Shown here: piece by piece, positions 1 to 8,213 of the stretch
Numbering within the stretch: the first letter of the stretch is position 1
Layout: each line of letters opens with the position of its first letter
DNA from: an uncultured Bacilli bacterium
GTDB taxonomy: Bacteria; Bacillota_I; Bacilli_A; RF39; UBA660
Length of the DNA stretch: 16,158 nt
NCBI GenBank assembly: GCA_934148995.1
Contig: CAKPDM010000022.1
Span: forward strand, 1-16,158
Direction: 5' to 3'
Notes under the pieces: generated by a model
Seen by the model: only the letters and a program-made list of their open reading frames with translations
Databases searched by the model: none
Told to the model about the DNA's origin: nothing
Made by a program: the position numbers and the translations under genes

Positions 1-339
1 CATTTCCCAACTTTTAAAATAAATACATTCGTTTTTATCATTGAACACTATCTGATAAATTCCATCACAAACATCATTATTTTGCTCAAGATACCAATTA
101 ACTATCATAGTATTTCCATCTATGGCTAATATTTTTATCTCAATTTTATGTATTTGTTCATTTTTAACATGCTGCCATTCTTCTTTTATTTCTTCGATAG
201 TCAAAAATGGTTTCATAAAAGGTGTTTCTTGATAAAATTCTGTATTAGTAAATAAACTACACGCCTTGTCTATATTTTTCTCAAGCCAGTATTTTTTTAA
301 TTTACATATCCAATTTTCGGCGAATTCTCGTTTAATCAT
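1..339 (-). CDS. NTF2/SnoaL-like small protein, 3' end beyond window
   Basis: The frame opens at ATG (339-337) and stays open for 113 codons to the left edge, so the C-terminus is missing. A strong GGAGGT ribosome site lies five bases upstream. The protein starts MIKREFAENW and has an aromatic-rich pattern: W10, a KYWLEKNIDKAC helix, FYQETPF, IKEEWQHV, a strand with MIVNWYLEQ, and a final GIYQIVF strand ending KSWEM. This order of helices followed by curved strands resembles the NTF2-like cone fold of SnoaL and ketosteroid-isomerase relatives. Proteins of this family are about 110-140 residues, so little is lost. No catalytic residue can be named and the substrate is unknown. It is the only intact gene left of the decayed dinD and rhuM remnants. 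The fold call is by eye. Confidence 0.65.
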   Translation of the reverse strand, partial: MIKREFAENWICKLKKYWLEKNIDKACSLFTNTEFYQETPFMKPFLTIEEIKEEWQHVKNEQIHKIEIKILAIDGNTMIVNWYLEQNNDVCDGIYQIVFNDKNECIYFKSWEM

Positions 340-382
340 TTTCTACCTCCAAATATTTTAAAATTATTCTTTGTCCTTTCAA

Positions 383-660
383 TCATTTATAAATTGTGTA
401 AACTGCATTTGGCAACATACTGTTTCCTCTTTTTATTCTTTCTTTGTCTAATACATATTCTTAAATAGTGAAAGTTTTTAATGCATTTGTTGCCAGTCTT
501 CTAAAATGAGTAGCTCTTAATGAATTTCCTCTGTATCCAACAGAAATTGTAGCATCAAAATTATAAAATACAATATTTCTTTTAAAATTCCTAGTTACTT
601 CTTTTTGAACTAATCCATTTTGGATTAAGTTGAACTTTTATCTAAAACTCTTGTTTTTCA
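383..660 (-). pseudogene. RhuM/virulence-RhuM family remnant
   Basis: No intact frame exists, but the minus strand encodes a recognisable core: a stretch with FYNFDATISVGYRGNSLRA, then FRRLATNALKTF, a TAA stop, and EYVLDKERIKRGN before a TGA. The pattern YNLD-ISVGYR-S-RATxFRxWAT-VLK followed by G-xxxDxERLK-G is the RhuM family signature. Upstream, VLDKSS followed by NGLVQKEVTRN matches the segment normally just before it, but in another frame. The gene therefore has at least one frameshift and one internal stop and lacks both ends. RhuM-type genes are often accessory or phage-associated in Firmicutes. It lies just downstream of the dinD remnant. Confidence 0.65.
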
Positions 661-707
661 TTAATTAGAATTGTTTCTAAGTTTAATAATTTTAATTCTT
701 ACTACTC

Positions 708-1634
708 TCAATTCCTACCGTTAATCTTCTTTACTTCATTATTTTCTAACTTTTTCTTTTCATTTTCAAGCTCTTTTAGACTTTTTTATGGTGTCGGCAT
801 TTCTTCAGGCATCATTCCACCAATATCTGCAATAGCTTTTCTAACTTTTTTACCGACCTCATAATGTACATCTCTTGCTTCTTTCTCACCTTGTACATTG
901 TCTTTTAAAAGTTTTTATTTTGTTTGATTTATTCCAAATAAATTAGCAACTAATTCATCTTCATTCATATTATCTAAAATATCTTCTCTATAGCGTAATT
1001 TTTTTCTTTTAAAATATCATCAGCGGTTTCACCATTATATAAACCTTTATACCCTGCATTATGAAACTCAGCCATATTTTTAACACCTGCTGCAGAAGAA
1101 ACTCTTTGCAAAGTATAATTACCTTGCTTTGTTAACTTTCTTTGATATAATCTTTTTTCATCATCTGATAATGAATCATATTCTTGCTCTGTTATTTCTT
1201 GTTTGTATAGCAAAATAGGTTTGTCCTAAAGCAACAACTTCTTTGCTTGGATCTGCATTTTGTACTATTAAATAACATATATATCTTGAAAGTTTATAAT
1301 CTTGTATATTAGCAGTGACATTATATTTCTTTTTGACAACCTGTTGACATCAACAAGTTGTTCATCTATATTAAACACAAAATTTTTACAAGCATCTTTT
1401 GCTTTATTTAAAACCTTTAAGAAATTTCTCCAGCCTTTATATTCTAAAACTTTTGAAAGTTCCCTAGCATAACCAATATTCATTTCCATATTCATCCATA
1501 TATTTAATATTTTCAAAAATATTATTAGTATATCTATCTACAATTTTCTTTATTACTACTTCCTTATTTATTGCTTCATATAAAAGTTTTCCATAAGTCG
1601 TTATTACCTCTATTTTATTTAAAATAACTATCAT
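708..1634 (-). pseudogene. dinD: DinD-like DNA-damage-inducible protein, multiply frameshifted
   Basis: Pieces of one protein occur in order but in changing frames. They are FENIKYMDEYGNEYW, then (frameshift near 1475) YARELSKVLEYKGWRNF and NIDEQLVDVNRLSKR, then (near 1330) YKLSRYICYLIVQNADPS and VVALGQTYFAIQTR, then (near 1205) KQEITEQEYDSLSDDEKRLY through GLYNGETADDI, then (near 1005) EDILDNMNEDELVANLFGIN, and finally RDVHYEVGKKVRKAI and GGMMPEEMPTP. The last section also has two in-frame TAA stops. This order matches E. coli DinD and its Firmicutes relatives of about 270-300 residues. At least four frameshifts and two stops make it clearly dead. Two fragments, 1268-1516 and 974-1213, look like separate small ORFs but belong to this gene. 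The roughly 40 residues before FENIKY are not recognised. Confidence 0.88.
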
Positions 1635-1680
1635 TTTCCAGTTATAAAATGTAAAAAGGAATAAGACTTTCTAGGAAGCT

Positions 1681-2352
1681 TTACATAAGTCGGTTTATAC
1701 CAGTCAGTTCCTTATCAATTATCCATTTTATATCTTCAATAGCTTTATCAATATTAAATATGCCATTCCCTACTGGATAATAAACAGGATAAACTTTGTA
1801 GGTCTTGTCTTGAACATTTAATTCATGATATTTCTTTCTATTTTCTGATACAGCTATCTTTTTATTTAGTATTATAGAACTAACTTGATTACCAAAGGTT
1901 ATAATTATTTTAGGTTTTATAATATTAATTTCTTCTAGTAACAAGTCTAAGTATTTCTTTAAAACATCATCAGGAAGCGGTCTTGCATCAACTTGTGTAC
2001 ATTTTCCAAGGTTAGTGATAAAAAGTTTATTGTTTGTTATCTCATCGTATACTTGATCGCAAAAGGCATAATCCCAGTCTTTTGCTTTCTTCTTTTGAAT
2101 TTCATTGAAAGTAGATTCACTTAGTAAATTAACCGCATAGAATAATTTCCAAATATTCTTAGTCCCAAGCCAAGGTGATTTTCTTCCCTTCCAGTTCTTC
2201 TCACTAGCAAGATTTCTTCCTGTTGGATTCATAAATACAAAGCAAATATCTGGATTGTTTTCACAGCCACCATTATAAATGGAATCTAATTCTTTTGCAC
2301 CATATATTAATTGAAGTTTATCATACTCTTTATTTAACTCTTTTAGTTGCAA
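1681..2352 (-). CDS. Uracil-DNA glycosylase superfamily protein
   Basis: This 223-residue protein has the uracil-DNA-glycosylase fold pattern. FVFMNPTGRN (38-47) is the motif A region, followed by KSPWLG. A central TNLGKCTQVDARPLP block (113-127) then leads into a helix and IKPKIIITFGNQ, where the family has a strand ending in G. YYPVGNG (191-197) lies where the usual His-Pro-Ser motif B would be. The usual motif A acid and motif B His are not obvious, so base excision activity is uncertain; a nucleic-acid-binding relative is possible. An upstream GTG at 2361 sits directly on GAGGAG, whereas TTG at 2352 has that site eight bases away, so I chose TTG. It is the last gene of the SNF2-ogt-methyltransferase run, 32 bases after its neighbour. 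Confidence 0.75.
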   Translation of the reverse strand: MQLKELNKEYDKLQLIYGAKELDSIYNGGCENNPDICFVFMNPTGRNLASEKNWKGRKSPWLGTKNIWKLFYAVNLLSESTFNEIQKKKAKDWDYAFCDQVYDEITNNKLFITNLGKCTQVDARPLPDDVLKKYLDLLLEEINIIKPKIIITFGNQVSSIILNKKIAVSENRKKYHELNVQDKTYKVYPVYYPVGNGIFNIDKAIEDIKWIIDKELTGINRLM

Positions 2353-2384
2353 AATGTTCACTCCTCTATACTTTTAAATGTATG

Positions 2385-3020
2385 TCAGTCTTTAACAACT
2401 ACTATATCATACCAAGTTTTCGCTCTTTCTTTTTCTGTTATGATATAAGGTTTAAATACTTTAAAACCACATTCAGTTAAAAGTTGTTCAAAAGACTCCT
2501 TTGTATACTTATGTCTGAATCTTTTTACTTTTATATTATAATCTTCTTTTTCATAATATCCTTCTGTTTCTTCTTTATTTATTGTTGTACCAATTAATAA
2601 ATAGCCATCATCTTTCAACATATTTCTAATAATCTTTAAAACTTTTTTAGCATCCTCAGAAGGAAATAGATGAATCAACGCTATAGCTACAATCAGATCG
2701 TATTTTTCCGACTGCGATTCAACTTCTAAAATATTTTGATTGATAATAGTGATATCATTATAATTTTTTCTTAATATACCACACAGATTTTCTGATAATT
2801 CAATGGCAGTAATATCGAAGTTGGAATTGTATCTTTTCATTACTCCAATATTTCTACCATTTCCCGGACCAATTTCTAAAACCTTATAACAAGTTTTATC
2901 TTTTAATTTTAATTCATCATAAATTTTAAGCCAAAAATCATCGCCAATTTCATGTTCTCTAGAGTCATATTCATTTGCAAGGAGATTATAGGCTCTTCTA
3001 TTAGCATCTATATAATTCAT
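2385..3020 (-). CDS. Class I SAM-dependent methyltransferase
   Basis: This 211-residue protein has the Rossmann methyltransferase motifs. VLEIGPGNGR (47-56) is the SAM-binding glycine loop, AIELSENL is the acidic ribose-binding end of strand 2, EKYDLIVAIALIHLF is motif IV, and LKDDGYLLIGTT is the post-I strand. The N-terminal ANRRAYNLLANEYD is the helix seen in UbiE/Methyltransf_11-type enzymes acting on small molecules. The substrate cannot be read from sequence. A GTG at 3038 directly abuts the ogt stop but has no ribosome site. I prefer ATG at 3020, with GGAG twelve bases upstream, though that spacing is long. The TGA stop shows TGA is not tryptophan here. Its placement between ogt and a uracil-glycosylase relative suggests co-transcription. 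Confidence 0.85.
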   Translation of the reverse strand: MNYIDANRRAYNLLANEYDSREHEIGDDFWLKIYDELKLKDKTCYKVLEIGPGNGRNIGVMKRYNSNFDITAIELSENLCGILRKNYNDITIINQNILEVESQSEKYDLIVAIALIHLFPSEDAKKVLKIIRNMLKDDGYLLIGTTINKEETEGYYEKEDYNIKVKRFRHKYTKESFEQLLTECGFKVFKPYIITEKERAKTWYDIVVVKD

Positions 3021-3038
3021 ACCTTCACAATTCTCCAC

Positions 3039-3572
3039 TTACTTAATTTTTTTCTTAACGAAAAATTTACTCATATCATTGTTTTCTAGCTTTAAAAGTT
3101 CCATTTTATTTTCTATTCCACCACCATAGCCAGTTAAGTTTCCATCAGAACCAACCACTCTATGACAAGGAATAATAATACATATAGGATTCCATCCGAC
3201 AGCTCCACCAACTGCTTGACTGGACATTCTAGTCATATTTCTTTCCTTTGCTATTATCTTTGAAATATCATTATAAGTTATAGTTTTTCCATACGGAATA
3301 GAGTTCATTATTGAAATCACTTTTTCTCTAAAAGGTGTTAAGTTCTCAATCTTATAGTCAGGAGTAAAATCAGGATTTTCTCCTTTAAAATAAATATCAA
3401 GCCATCTATTTGTTGTTACAAATATTGGTAAGTTTTTCTCTTCATAAGTAACTGTATGTTTAGATTCATCTTTTGATCCTATAAACCATAATCCTGTTAA
3501 ATACTTGCCATCACTACTCATTAACATATCAGTAAATTGTGGTGGTGTTTTATATTTCCATTGATAAATCAT
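3039..3572 (-). CDS. ogt: Methylated-DNA-protein cysteine methyltransferase
   Basis: This suicide repair enzyme moves a methyl group from O6-methylguanine (and O4-methylthymine) in DNA to its own cysteine. The active site IIPCHRV is complete, with Cys136, His137 and Arg138. The helix-turn-helix part SIPYGKTITYNDIS (91-104) and SSQAVGGAVGWNPI (117-130) binds DNA, and LTGYGGGIENKMELLKLE closes the domain. The N-terminal 80 residues form the usual small ribonuclease-H-like domain, and 177 residues is normal for Ogt. The start ATG is preceded by GGTGAG, which also holds the end of the SNF2 gene three bases upstream. Tight spacing on both sides indicates an operon. No Ada-type regulatory domain is fused. 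Confidence 0.95.
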   Translation of the reverse strand: MIYQWKYKTPPQFTDMLMSSDGKYLTGLWFIGSKDESKHTVTYEEKNLPIFVTTNRWLDIYFKGENPDFTPDYKIENLTPFREKVISIMNSIPYGKTITYNDISKIIAKERNMTRMSSQAVGGAVGWNPICIIIPCHRVVGSDGNLTGYGGGIENKMELLKLENNDMSKFFVKKKIK

Positions 3573-3575
3573 TTT

Positions 3576-6500
3576 TTACTCACCACTTGATAATAAGTCT
3601 CTAATATCATTTTCAGATAAAGCTGCTAAACTCTCACTATCATTTTTACCTTCAATTAAGTTTTCACTTAGTATTTTTTTCTTTTCTTGTAGTTCTACAA
3701 TTCTTTCCTCAATTGTTCCTTTAGTAATTAATTTTATAACAGAAACTGTTTTAGTTTGCCCTATTCTATGAGCTCTATCAGTTGCTTGATTTTCCACTTG
3801 GGGATTCCACCAGATATCTAAGTGAATAACTGTATCAGCTCCAATCAAGTTAAGTCCTGTTCCTCCAGATTTTAAAGTTATCAAGAAACAATTAGTATCA
3901 TCATTATTAAAGCTTTCTACCATTGCCATTCTATCTTTACTCTTTACAGAACCATCAATCATATAATTAGAAATATTATTTTCTATAAACATCTCTCTTA
4001 CATTATCTAACACTCTTTTAAAACTACTAAAGATTAGAATTTTATGACCATTTTCGATATTTTCTTTAACTATTCTTAATAACTCTTCAATCTTAACCCT
4101 GTCACCAGTATAATTTTCATACATTACTGTTGGGTCAATACAGATTTGTCTTAAACGCATAAGTAATTGTAAAATCTTCATTCTTGATTTTTGAAAACCA
4201 CCAGTTCTAATCATTTCATCCATTTCTTCTCTAGTATCTTTTAAGACTTTCATATATAGCATTTTTTGTTTTTCTGGTAAATCTATATAGATATTATTTT
4301 CAATCTTTGCAGGAAGTGATTTTACTACATCACTTTTCTTTCTTCTTAAAATAAATGGTTTAATTTGATTACTTAAATTATTTAATACTCTTAGACCTTC
4401 CTCATCGACATCTTTGATATTATATTTTTCTCTAAATTTAACAACACTATTTAGATAACCTGGCATAATAAAATCAAAGATGCTCCATAATTCCGTAACG
4501 TTATTTTCTACTGGTGTTCCAGTAAGGGCTATTTTACACTTAGCTTTTATCTTTTTAATTTCTCTAGTCATAGTAGCTTGATGATTTTTTATATTTTGGG
4601 CTTCATCAACAACACATAGTTCAAAGTTCATATCTTCATATTCATCTTTATCATTTCTAATTAATCCATAACTAGTAATGAAGATATTATACTCATCTTT
4701 TTTAGCAAAAACTTCTTTTCTTCTAGCAACTGTATCAGCTACTGTAACATATTTTAAGTTAGGAGCAAATTTTTGAAACTCTCTTTCCCAGTTATAAACA
4801 AGCGAAGTTGGTACTACAATTATAATTTTTGCATCTTGCTTTTCTTTTAAGATTTGCTTAATAAAGATAATAGTTTGTAAACTCTTACCTAATCCCATCT
4901 CATCTGCCAAGATACCACCAAGGTCACATTTATAAATAGTATTTAACCATCTAACTCCTTCTTTTTGATAATCTCTTAATATCTTTTCATCAGCTTCATC
5001 AAAGTTCACTTCCAAGTCTTTATACTTTTTAAAGTTAGCAATAAACTCATCAAATAAGTTATTAGTTTCAATATTTTTATATTTACTATTTTTTAAACTA
5101 TCAATATAAATAGCTCGATATTTAGGAATAACTACTTCACCGTTTATAATATCATCTTTCGATAAATCAAGGTCTGTTATTAAGTCGTTAAGTTGGGCTA
5201 ACTCTTCATTATTTTCAAGAGAAACAATATCATTATTTTTTAATTTATAATATCTTTTCTTCTGTTTAAGGGCCACAAATAGATTATTTAAATCTTCTTG
5301 ATTAATACCATTAGCACTAAACTTATAAGACATTATTCCTTCTTTTCCGATACTAAAGTTATTGCTAGTAGAAACTCCTTTAAGTATTTTGGTATTGTCT
5401 ATTTTCTTACTAGTAAATATTTGGTACTTTTCACTTAGTTTTGCTAGTTCTTCATCTAAAAAAGCATACATTTCGTCTTGATCAGTCATAATAAAACTAT
5501 TATCTTCTTCGGTAAAATTATAACTTAAAATATCTGTTACGACTTCTTGCTCATAATCATTATCTCTTAAGAAGTCTGTTTTATCAAAATAGTTTATTTC
5601 TCTATCTTTATAAGCTAAAACTATATCACATTTTAACTTAGAATAAGAAATATCAAAGTATAGTTTTACATCCGGTTTAGTTGGTAAAGCTACTTCTGTT
5701 ACATCTTCACTTATAACAATATTATTTTTTACTCTATTAAATAACCCATTACTAAACTGGTTGATACTTGCTTTACTAAAAGTTAAACCTCTTAATTTAC
5801 TAGTAGTTAGTTTTCTTATGTAATCACTTTCTTCTTTGGCTAGTATATATAAGTTATGATTATAGTAAACATATTTAAACTCATTATCTAGAAAATCATA
5901 ATTAGCAAAGTCTTCAATTTCCAAAGTAAAGTTATCTGCTTTTTTATTGAGAACGTAACTAGTAGGAAGGCCATTATAAACATTATATACTACTCCACTA
6001 TCAGTGATAGAAAACTTTTTTCCTTTTAACATATCTAAAACATTAGCAAACTCTCTTTTAGTAAGAGCAAAAGCATAACCACTTGCTGTATAGTAATTAC
6101 CATTTTCACTTATCTCTGCTAGATAATCTAATAGTTCGCTATCTTCTTTAGAAAAGTAATGCATATTAGCATTATAAGTCAAAGCTTTTCCAAAATAATA
6201 TTCATCCTTATTCTTATAAGCATAGATAAAGTTTCTAAACTTAGATGGTACCGATAGTGTATATTTTTTCTTGTCACCAATTCGTAACTTAACATTAACA
6301 TATCGATAGACAAAGGCAAACTCTAACTCCACTTCTAGTTTTTGTTTAATATTAGTTTTATTATCAGATTGATAATCAGCTAGTATTTTCTTTGATAATT
6401 CAAGTTCATCGATTATTTCAAAACTAGCTAAATCATCACCATCACTCATCAAAACCGCAGCCACGTGTTTACAAGTTTTTGCTCGGTCAAATTGTGGACA

Positions 6501-6710
6501 ATCACAAGAATAACCAAGAACATCTTCGCCATTATTTTTAATCTTAACAGTGTAATGTCTTCTTGATGACTCTGACTTCACAGAATAAGTATGAATGAAA
6601 CTACTAGCTAATTTAGTACAACCAATCTTTTCGATATAACCAGGGTCATACCATCTTCCCTTAATGAAAGAATCTCGCCCCACTAAACTTAATATACTAG
6701 TATAATCCAT
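3576..6710 (-). CDS. SNF2-family helicase with N-terminal SWIM zinc finger
   Basis: This is a 1044-residue Swi2/Snf2-type DNA translocase. A SWIM zinc finger at 69-82 has Cys69, Cys71, Cys80 and His82. A long middle part (about 120-560) matches the place of the bacterial SNF2-associated region. The ATPase core has LRDYQKEGVRWL (578-589), Walker A DEMGLGKS (603-610) with Lys609, the DEAQ box (702-705) and ALTGTPVENN (728-737). The second RecA lobe has SGGTGLNLIGADTVI (948-962), WWNPQVENQATDRAHRIGQ (967-985) and KGTIEERI. All ATPase motifs are intact. Such enzymes remodel protein-DNA complexes; the exact role in bacteria is uncertain. The start is supported by GGGAGGGG seven bases upstream. It heads the tight run SNF2-ogt-methyltransferase-UDG. 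Confidence 0.95.
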   Translation of the reverse strand: MDYTSILSLVGRDSFIKGRWYDPGYIEKIGCTKLASSFIHTYSVKSESSRRHYTVKIKNNGEDVLGYSCDCPQFDRAKTCKHVAAVLMSDGDDLASFEIIDELELSKKILADYQSDNKTNIKQKLEVELEFAFVYRYVNVKLRIGDKKKYTLSVPSKFRNFIYAYKNKDEYYFGKALTYNANMHYFSKEDSELLDYLAEISENGNYYTASGYAFALTKREFANVLDMLKGKKFSITDSGVVYNVYNGLPTSYVLNKKADNFTLEIEDFANYDFLDNEFKYVYYNHNLYILAKEESDYIRKLTTSKLRGLTFSKASINQFSNGLFNRVKNNIVISEDVTEVALPTKPDVKLYFDISYSKLKCDIVLAYKDREINYFDKTDFLRDNDYEQEVVTDILSYNFTEEDNSFIMTDQDEMYAFLDEELAKLSEKYQIFTSKKIDNTKILKGVSTSNNFSIGKEGIMSYKFSANGINQEDLNNLFVALKQKKRYYKLKNNDIVSLENNEELAQLNDLITDLDLSKDDIINGEVVIPKYRAIYIDSLKNSKYKNIETNNLFDEFIANFKKYKDLEVNFDEADEKILRDYQKEGVRWLNTIYKCDLGGILADEMGLGKSLQTIIFIKQILKEKQDAKIIIVVPTSLVYNWEREFQKFAPNLKYVTVADTVARRKEVFAKKDEYNIFITSYGLIRNDKDEYEDMNFELCVVDEAQNIKNHQATMTREIKKIKAKCKIALTGTPVENNVTELWSIFDFIMPGYLNSVVKFREKYNIKDVDEEGLRVLNNLSNQIKPFILRRKKSDVVKSLPAKIENNIYIDLPEKQKMLYMKVLKDTREEMDEMIRTGGFQKSRMKILQLLMRLRQICIDPTVMYENYTGDRVKIEELLRIVKENIENGHKILIFSSFKRVLDNVREMFIENNISNYMIDGSVKSKDRMAMVESFNNDDTNCFLITLKSGGTGLNLIGADTVIHLDIWWNPQVENQATDRAHRIGQTKTVSVIKLITKGTIEERIVELQEKKKILSENLIEGKNDSESLAALSENDIRDLLSSGE

Positions 6711-6742
6711 AAGAAAACCCCTCCCTTACAAATAGTAGATAT

Positions 6743-6771
6743 ATGATAACATTTTTTTAGTATTTAATAAA
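6743..6771 (-). promoter_or_regulatory. Candidate promoter of the SNF2-ogt operon
   Basis: On the minus strand an extended -10 (TGTTATCAT, hexamer 6748-6743) sits 17 bases after a weak -35-like TTTATT (6771-6766). It lies about 30 bases upstream of the SNF2 start. The -35 matches consensus at only three positions, so the call rests mainly on the extended -10 and the location. Confidence 0.35.
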
Positions 6772-6805
6772 GATATTTTTCTGCATATTTACTATTATTT
6801 ACACC

Positions 6806-7408
6806 TTATTTCAAGTGATTTATCAGAAAGTTTAACACATCACTTTCATCCCTTTTGATTTCTTTCTTTTCACTATCAGTAATATCTGTAAAATACTTAT
6901 TATTTTTCTTATCGATAGAAATACTATCAAGAGGATAATCTTTATGAACCTTGTCAGATTTCTTACTAACCAAATAAAAATCGTCTTTACTCCAAGAATA
7001 CGTAGATTCTTTTCCATTATTAATAACAGCTATACCATAAACCCAGCGACAATTTAGTTTTCCATCTTTTGAATAAGTATTGACTAGATTAGTATAATAA
7101 TCAAGCATTTCTGAATCATCTAGTCTCTTACCATTAATTCTTCTTACACAAGTACCTGGTTGTAACTCATCTGGTATTTCCTCTATATACAAGTTATCAT
7201 CCATAGCAAAAACCGGTATATCAACTACTTTGGCATAACTCCTTGCTTTGATAAGGGCATTTTCGACACCATCCTTACCAGTTTCTTCTACTTCTATTTT
7301 TTTATCTATATCATTAAGAGTAAGTATTTCAATACCATTTTCTAAAAGTCCTTTCTGAAATCTCTTTTTTTTACTCTCATTTCCAGTTGCAAATAATACT
7401 TTCTTCAT
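6806..7408 (-). CDS. RdgB/HAM1-like non-canonical purine NTP pyrophosphatase
   Basis: This family hydrolyses dITP, XTP and similar nucleotides to monophosphates, cleaning the nucleotide pool before DNA synthesis. The N-terminus MKKVLFATGNESKKKRF carries the family TGN-x-x-K motif. EETGKDGVENALIKARSYA matches the EETG-x-x-x-x-ENA-x-x-KA block, and FAMDDNLYIEEIP takes the place of the ADDSGL metal site. The C-terminal GFGYDPIF and SHRG motifs are replaced by YPLDSISIDKKNNKYFTDI and a KKEIKRDES helix, so this is a divergent branch whose substrate range may differ. At 200 residues its length is usual. The start is ATG 7408, with AGGAGG eight bases upstream; a TTG one codon earlier is less likely. 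A strong promoter lies upstream and the preceding gene ends in a terminator, so it starts its own transcript. Confidence 0.8.
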   Translation of the reverse strand: MKKVLFATGNESKKKRFQKGLLENGIEILTLNDIDKKIEVEETGKDGVENALIKARSYAKVVDIPVFAMDDNLYIEEIPDELQPGTCVRRINGKRLDDSEMLDYYTNLVNTYSKDGKLNCRWVYGIAVINNGKESTYSWSKDDFYLVSKKSDKVHKDYPLDSISIDKKNNKYFTDITDSEKKEIKRDESDVLNFLINHLK

Positions 7409-7441
7409 CAATTATTCCTCCTTCATCAATTAACAACATCT

Positions 7442-7469
7442 ATTATATCATAGAATATTTGTTCGTCAA
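7442..7469 (-). promoter_or_regulatory. Strong sigma-A-type promoter for the RdgB-like gene
   Basis: The minus strand reads TTGACG (7469-7464), a 16-base spacer, then TATAAT (7447-7442), with the extended element TGA directly before the -10. Both boxes are close to consensus. The start of transcription would fall near 7435, about 27 bases upstream of the ATG. It lies just after the terminator of the BI-1 gene. Confidence 0.8.
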
Positions 7470-7478
7470 TAATATTTT

Positions 7479-7503
7479 AAAAAAAGAAAACAATTAAGTT
7501 TTC
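7479..7503 (-). terminator. Rho-independent terminator of the BI-1 gene
   Basis: On the minus strand GAAAAC (7503-7498), a six-base loop and GTTTTC (7491-7486) form a perfect stem followed by seven T residues. It begins four bases after the BI-1 stop codon. The stem is AT-rich but the layout is classic. Confidence 0.8.
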
Positions 7504-7506
7504 TAG

Positions 7507-8148
7507 TTAATCTCTATCATTACCACCAATAAGCTGTAAAAGATAGATAAAAATATTAATAAAATCTAAGTATAATTGAAATGCTCCAAAAATGGCACCT
7601 TTATCTTCACCTAAACTATCAAAAAGAACTGGTAGTTTTTTAGTGTCATAGGCAACATAACCGATAAAGGCAATCATTCCAAGAATACAAAGAACTAAAT
7701 CTGCTGTACTACTTCCAACAAAGATATTAATGATACTTGCAATAATTATTCCTATCAACATCATAAGTAGAATATTACCTAGCTTGTCCAAAGACATTTT
7801 AGTAACTGTTCCAAATAAAGCAAATAAGCCAAACACAATTGCCGTTACTAAAAAGACTAGTATTAAACTCTTAAGTTCAAAGGCTATAAATAGTGTTGAA
7901 AATGTAATTCCTGTAATGAATGAATATAACAAGTAACAAAATATCGCCGTCTGCTTACTCATTTTGTGAATTCTAGCTGAGAAAAAGAAAGCAACTCCTA
8001 ATTCTATTAGGATAATAATTATATAACTTGCCCCACTCATTAGATTAATGATAGCATTTTCATAGTTTGATAGTACCATACCAGTTGCAAAAGTAAGTAA
8101 TAGACCAGCAAATAACCAACCATATACTTTTGAATACAACTTCTCCAT
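7507..8148 (-). CDS. Bax inhibitor-1/YccA family membrane protein
   Basis: This 213-residue integral membrane protein has seven hydrophobic segments and short loops. It starts with MEKLYSKVYGWLFAGLLLTF and ends with the family signature: GYVAYDTKKLPVL (the conserved AYDT-K loop) and then LYLDFINIFIYLLQLIGGN. The LYLDF-N-F--LL pattern is the best mark of the UPF0005/BI-1 family, whose bacterial members include pH-sensitive calcium leak channels (YetJ of Bacillus). The acidic residues of the C-terminal segment are present. The start ATG has AAGGAGG in front. It is a single-gene unit, with its own promoter upstream and a terminator directly after its stop. The promoter's -35 box lies inside the 26-base repeat that borders the neighbouring island. 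Confidence 0.92.
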   Translation of the reverse strand: MEKLYSKVYGWLFAGLLLTFATGMVLSNYENAIINLMSGASYIIIILIELGVAFFFSARIHKMSKQTAIFCYLLYSFITGITFSTLFIAFELKSLILVFLVTAIVFGLFALFGTVTKMSLDKLGNILLMMLIGIIIASIINIFVGSSTADLVLCILGMIAFIGYVAYDTKKLPVLFDSLGEDKGAIFGAFQLYLDFINIFIYLLQLIGGNDRD

Positions 8149-8167
8149 TTTATCCTCCTTCCCTTTT

Positions 8168-8197
8168 AGTATAGCATATTTGATTAGTCTTTACCAA
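8168..8197 (-). promoter_or_regulatory. Promoter of the BI-1 gene
   Basis: The minus strand has TTGGTA (8197-8192), an 18-base spacer and TATACT (8173-8168) with the extended TGC before the -10. It is about 20 bases from the ribosome site. The -35 box belongs to the left copy of the 26-base direct repeat, so part of this promoter may have been created or carried by the island insertion. Confidence 0.65.
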
Positions 8198-8213
8198 TAT
8201 GCTTATTTTGTTT
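8188..8213. repeat. Island-flanking 26-base direct repeat, left copy
   Basis: The sequence beginning TCTTTACCAATA and ending GCTTATTTTGTTT recurs at 12002-12027 with one mismatch (T here, A there, at position 13). The two copies exactly bracket the segment with the two IS-like units, the peptidase remnant and the MATE gene. The right copy contains the stop codon of rsmD. This is the arrangement expected of a target-site duplication or an attL/attR pair. Confidence 0.75.

Noticed and set aside
974..1516. Two apparently separate small genes
   Set aside because: Both are fragments of the frameshifted dinD pseudogene, as shown by the ordered DinD motifs across the frame changes.
7403..7432. Twelve-base direct repeat CTTCATCAATTA around the ribosome site of the RdgB-like gene
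   Set aside because: Short, low-complexity and not associated with any element; probably chance or slippage.
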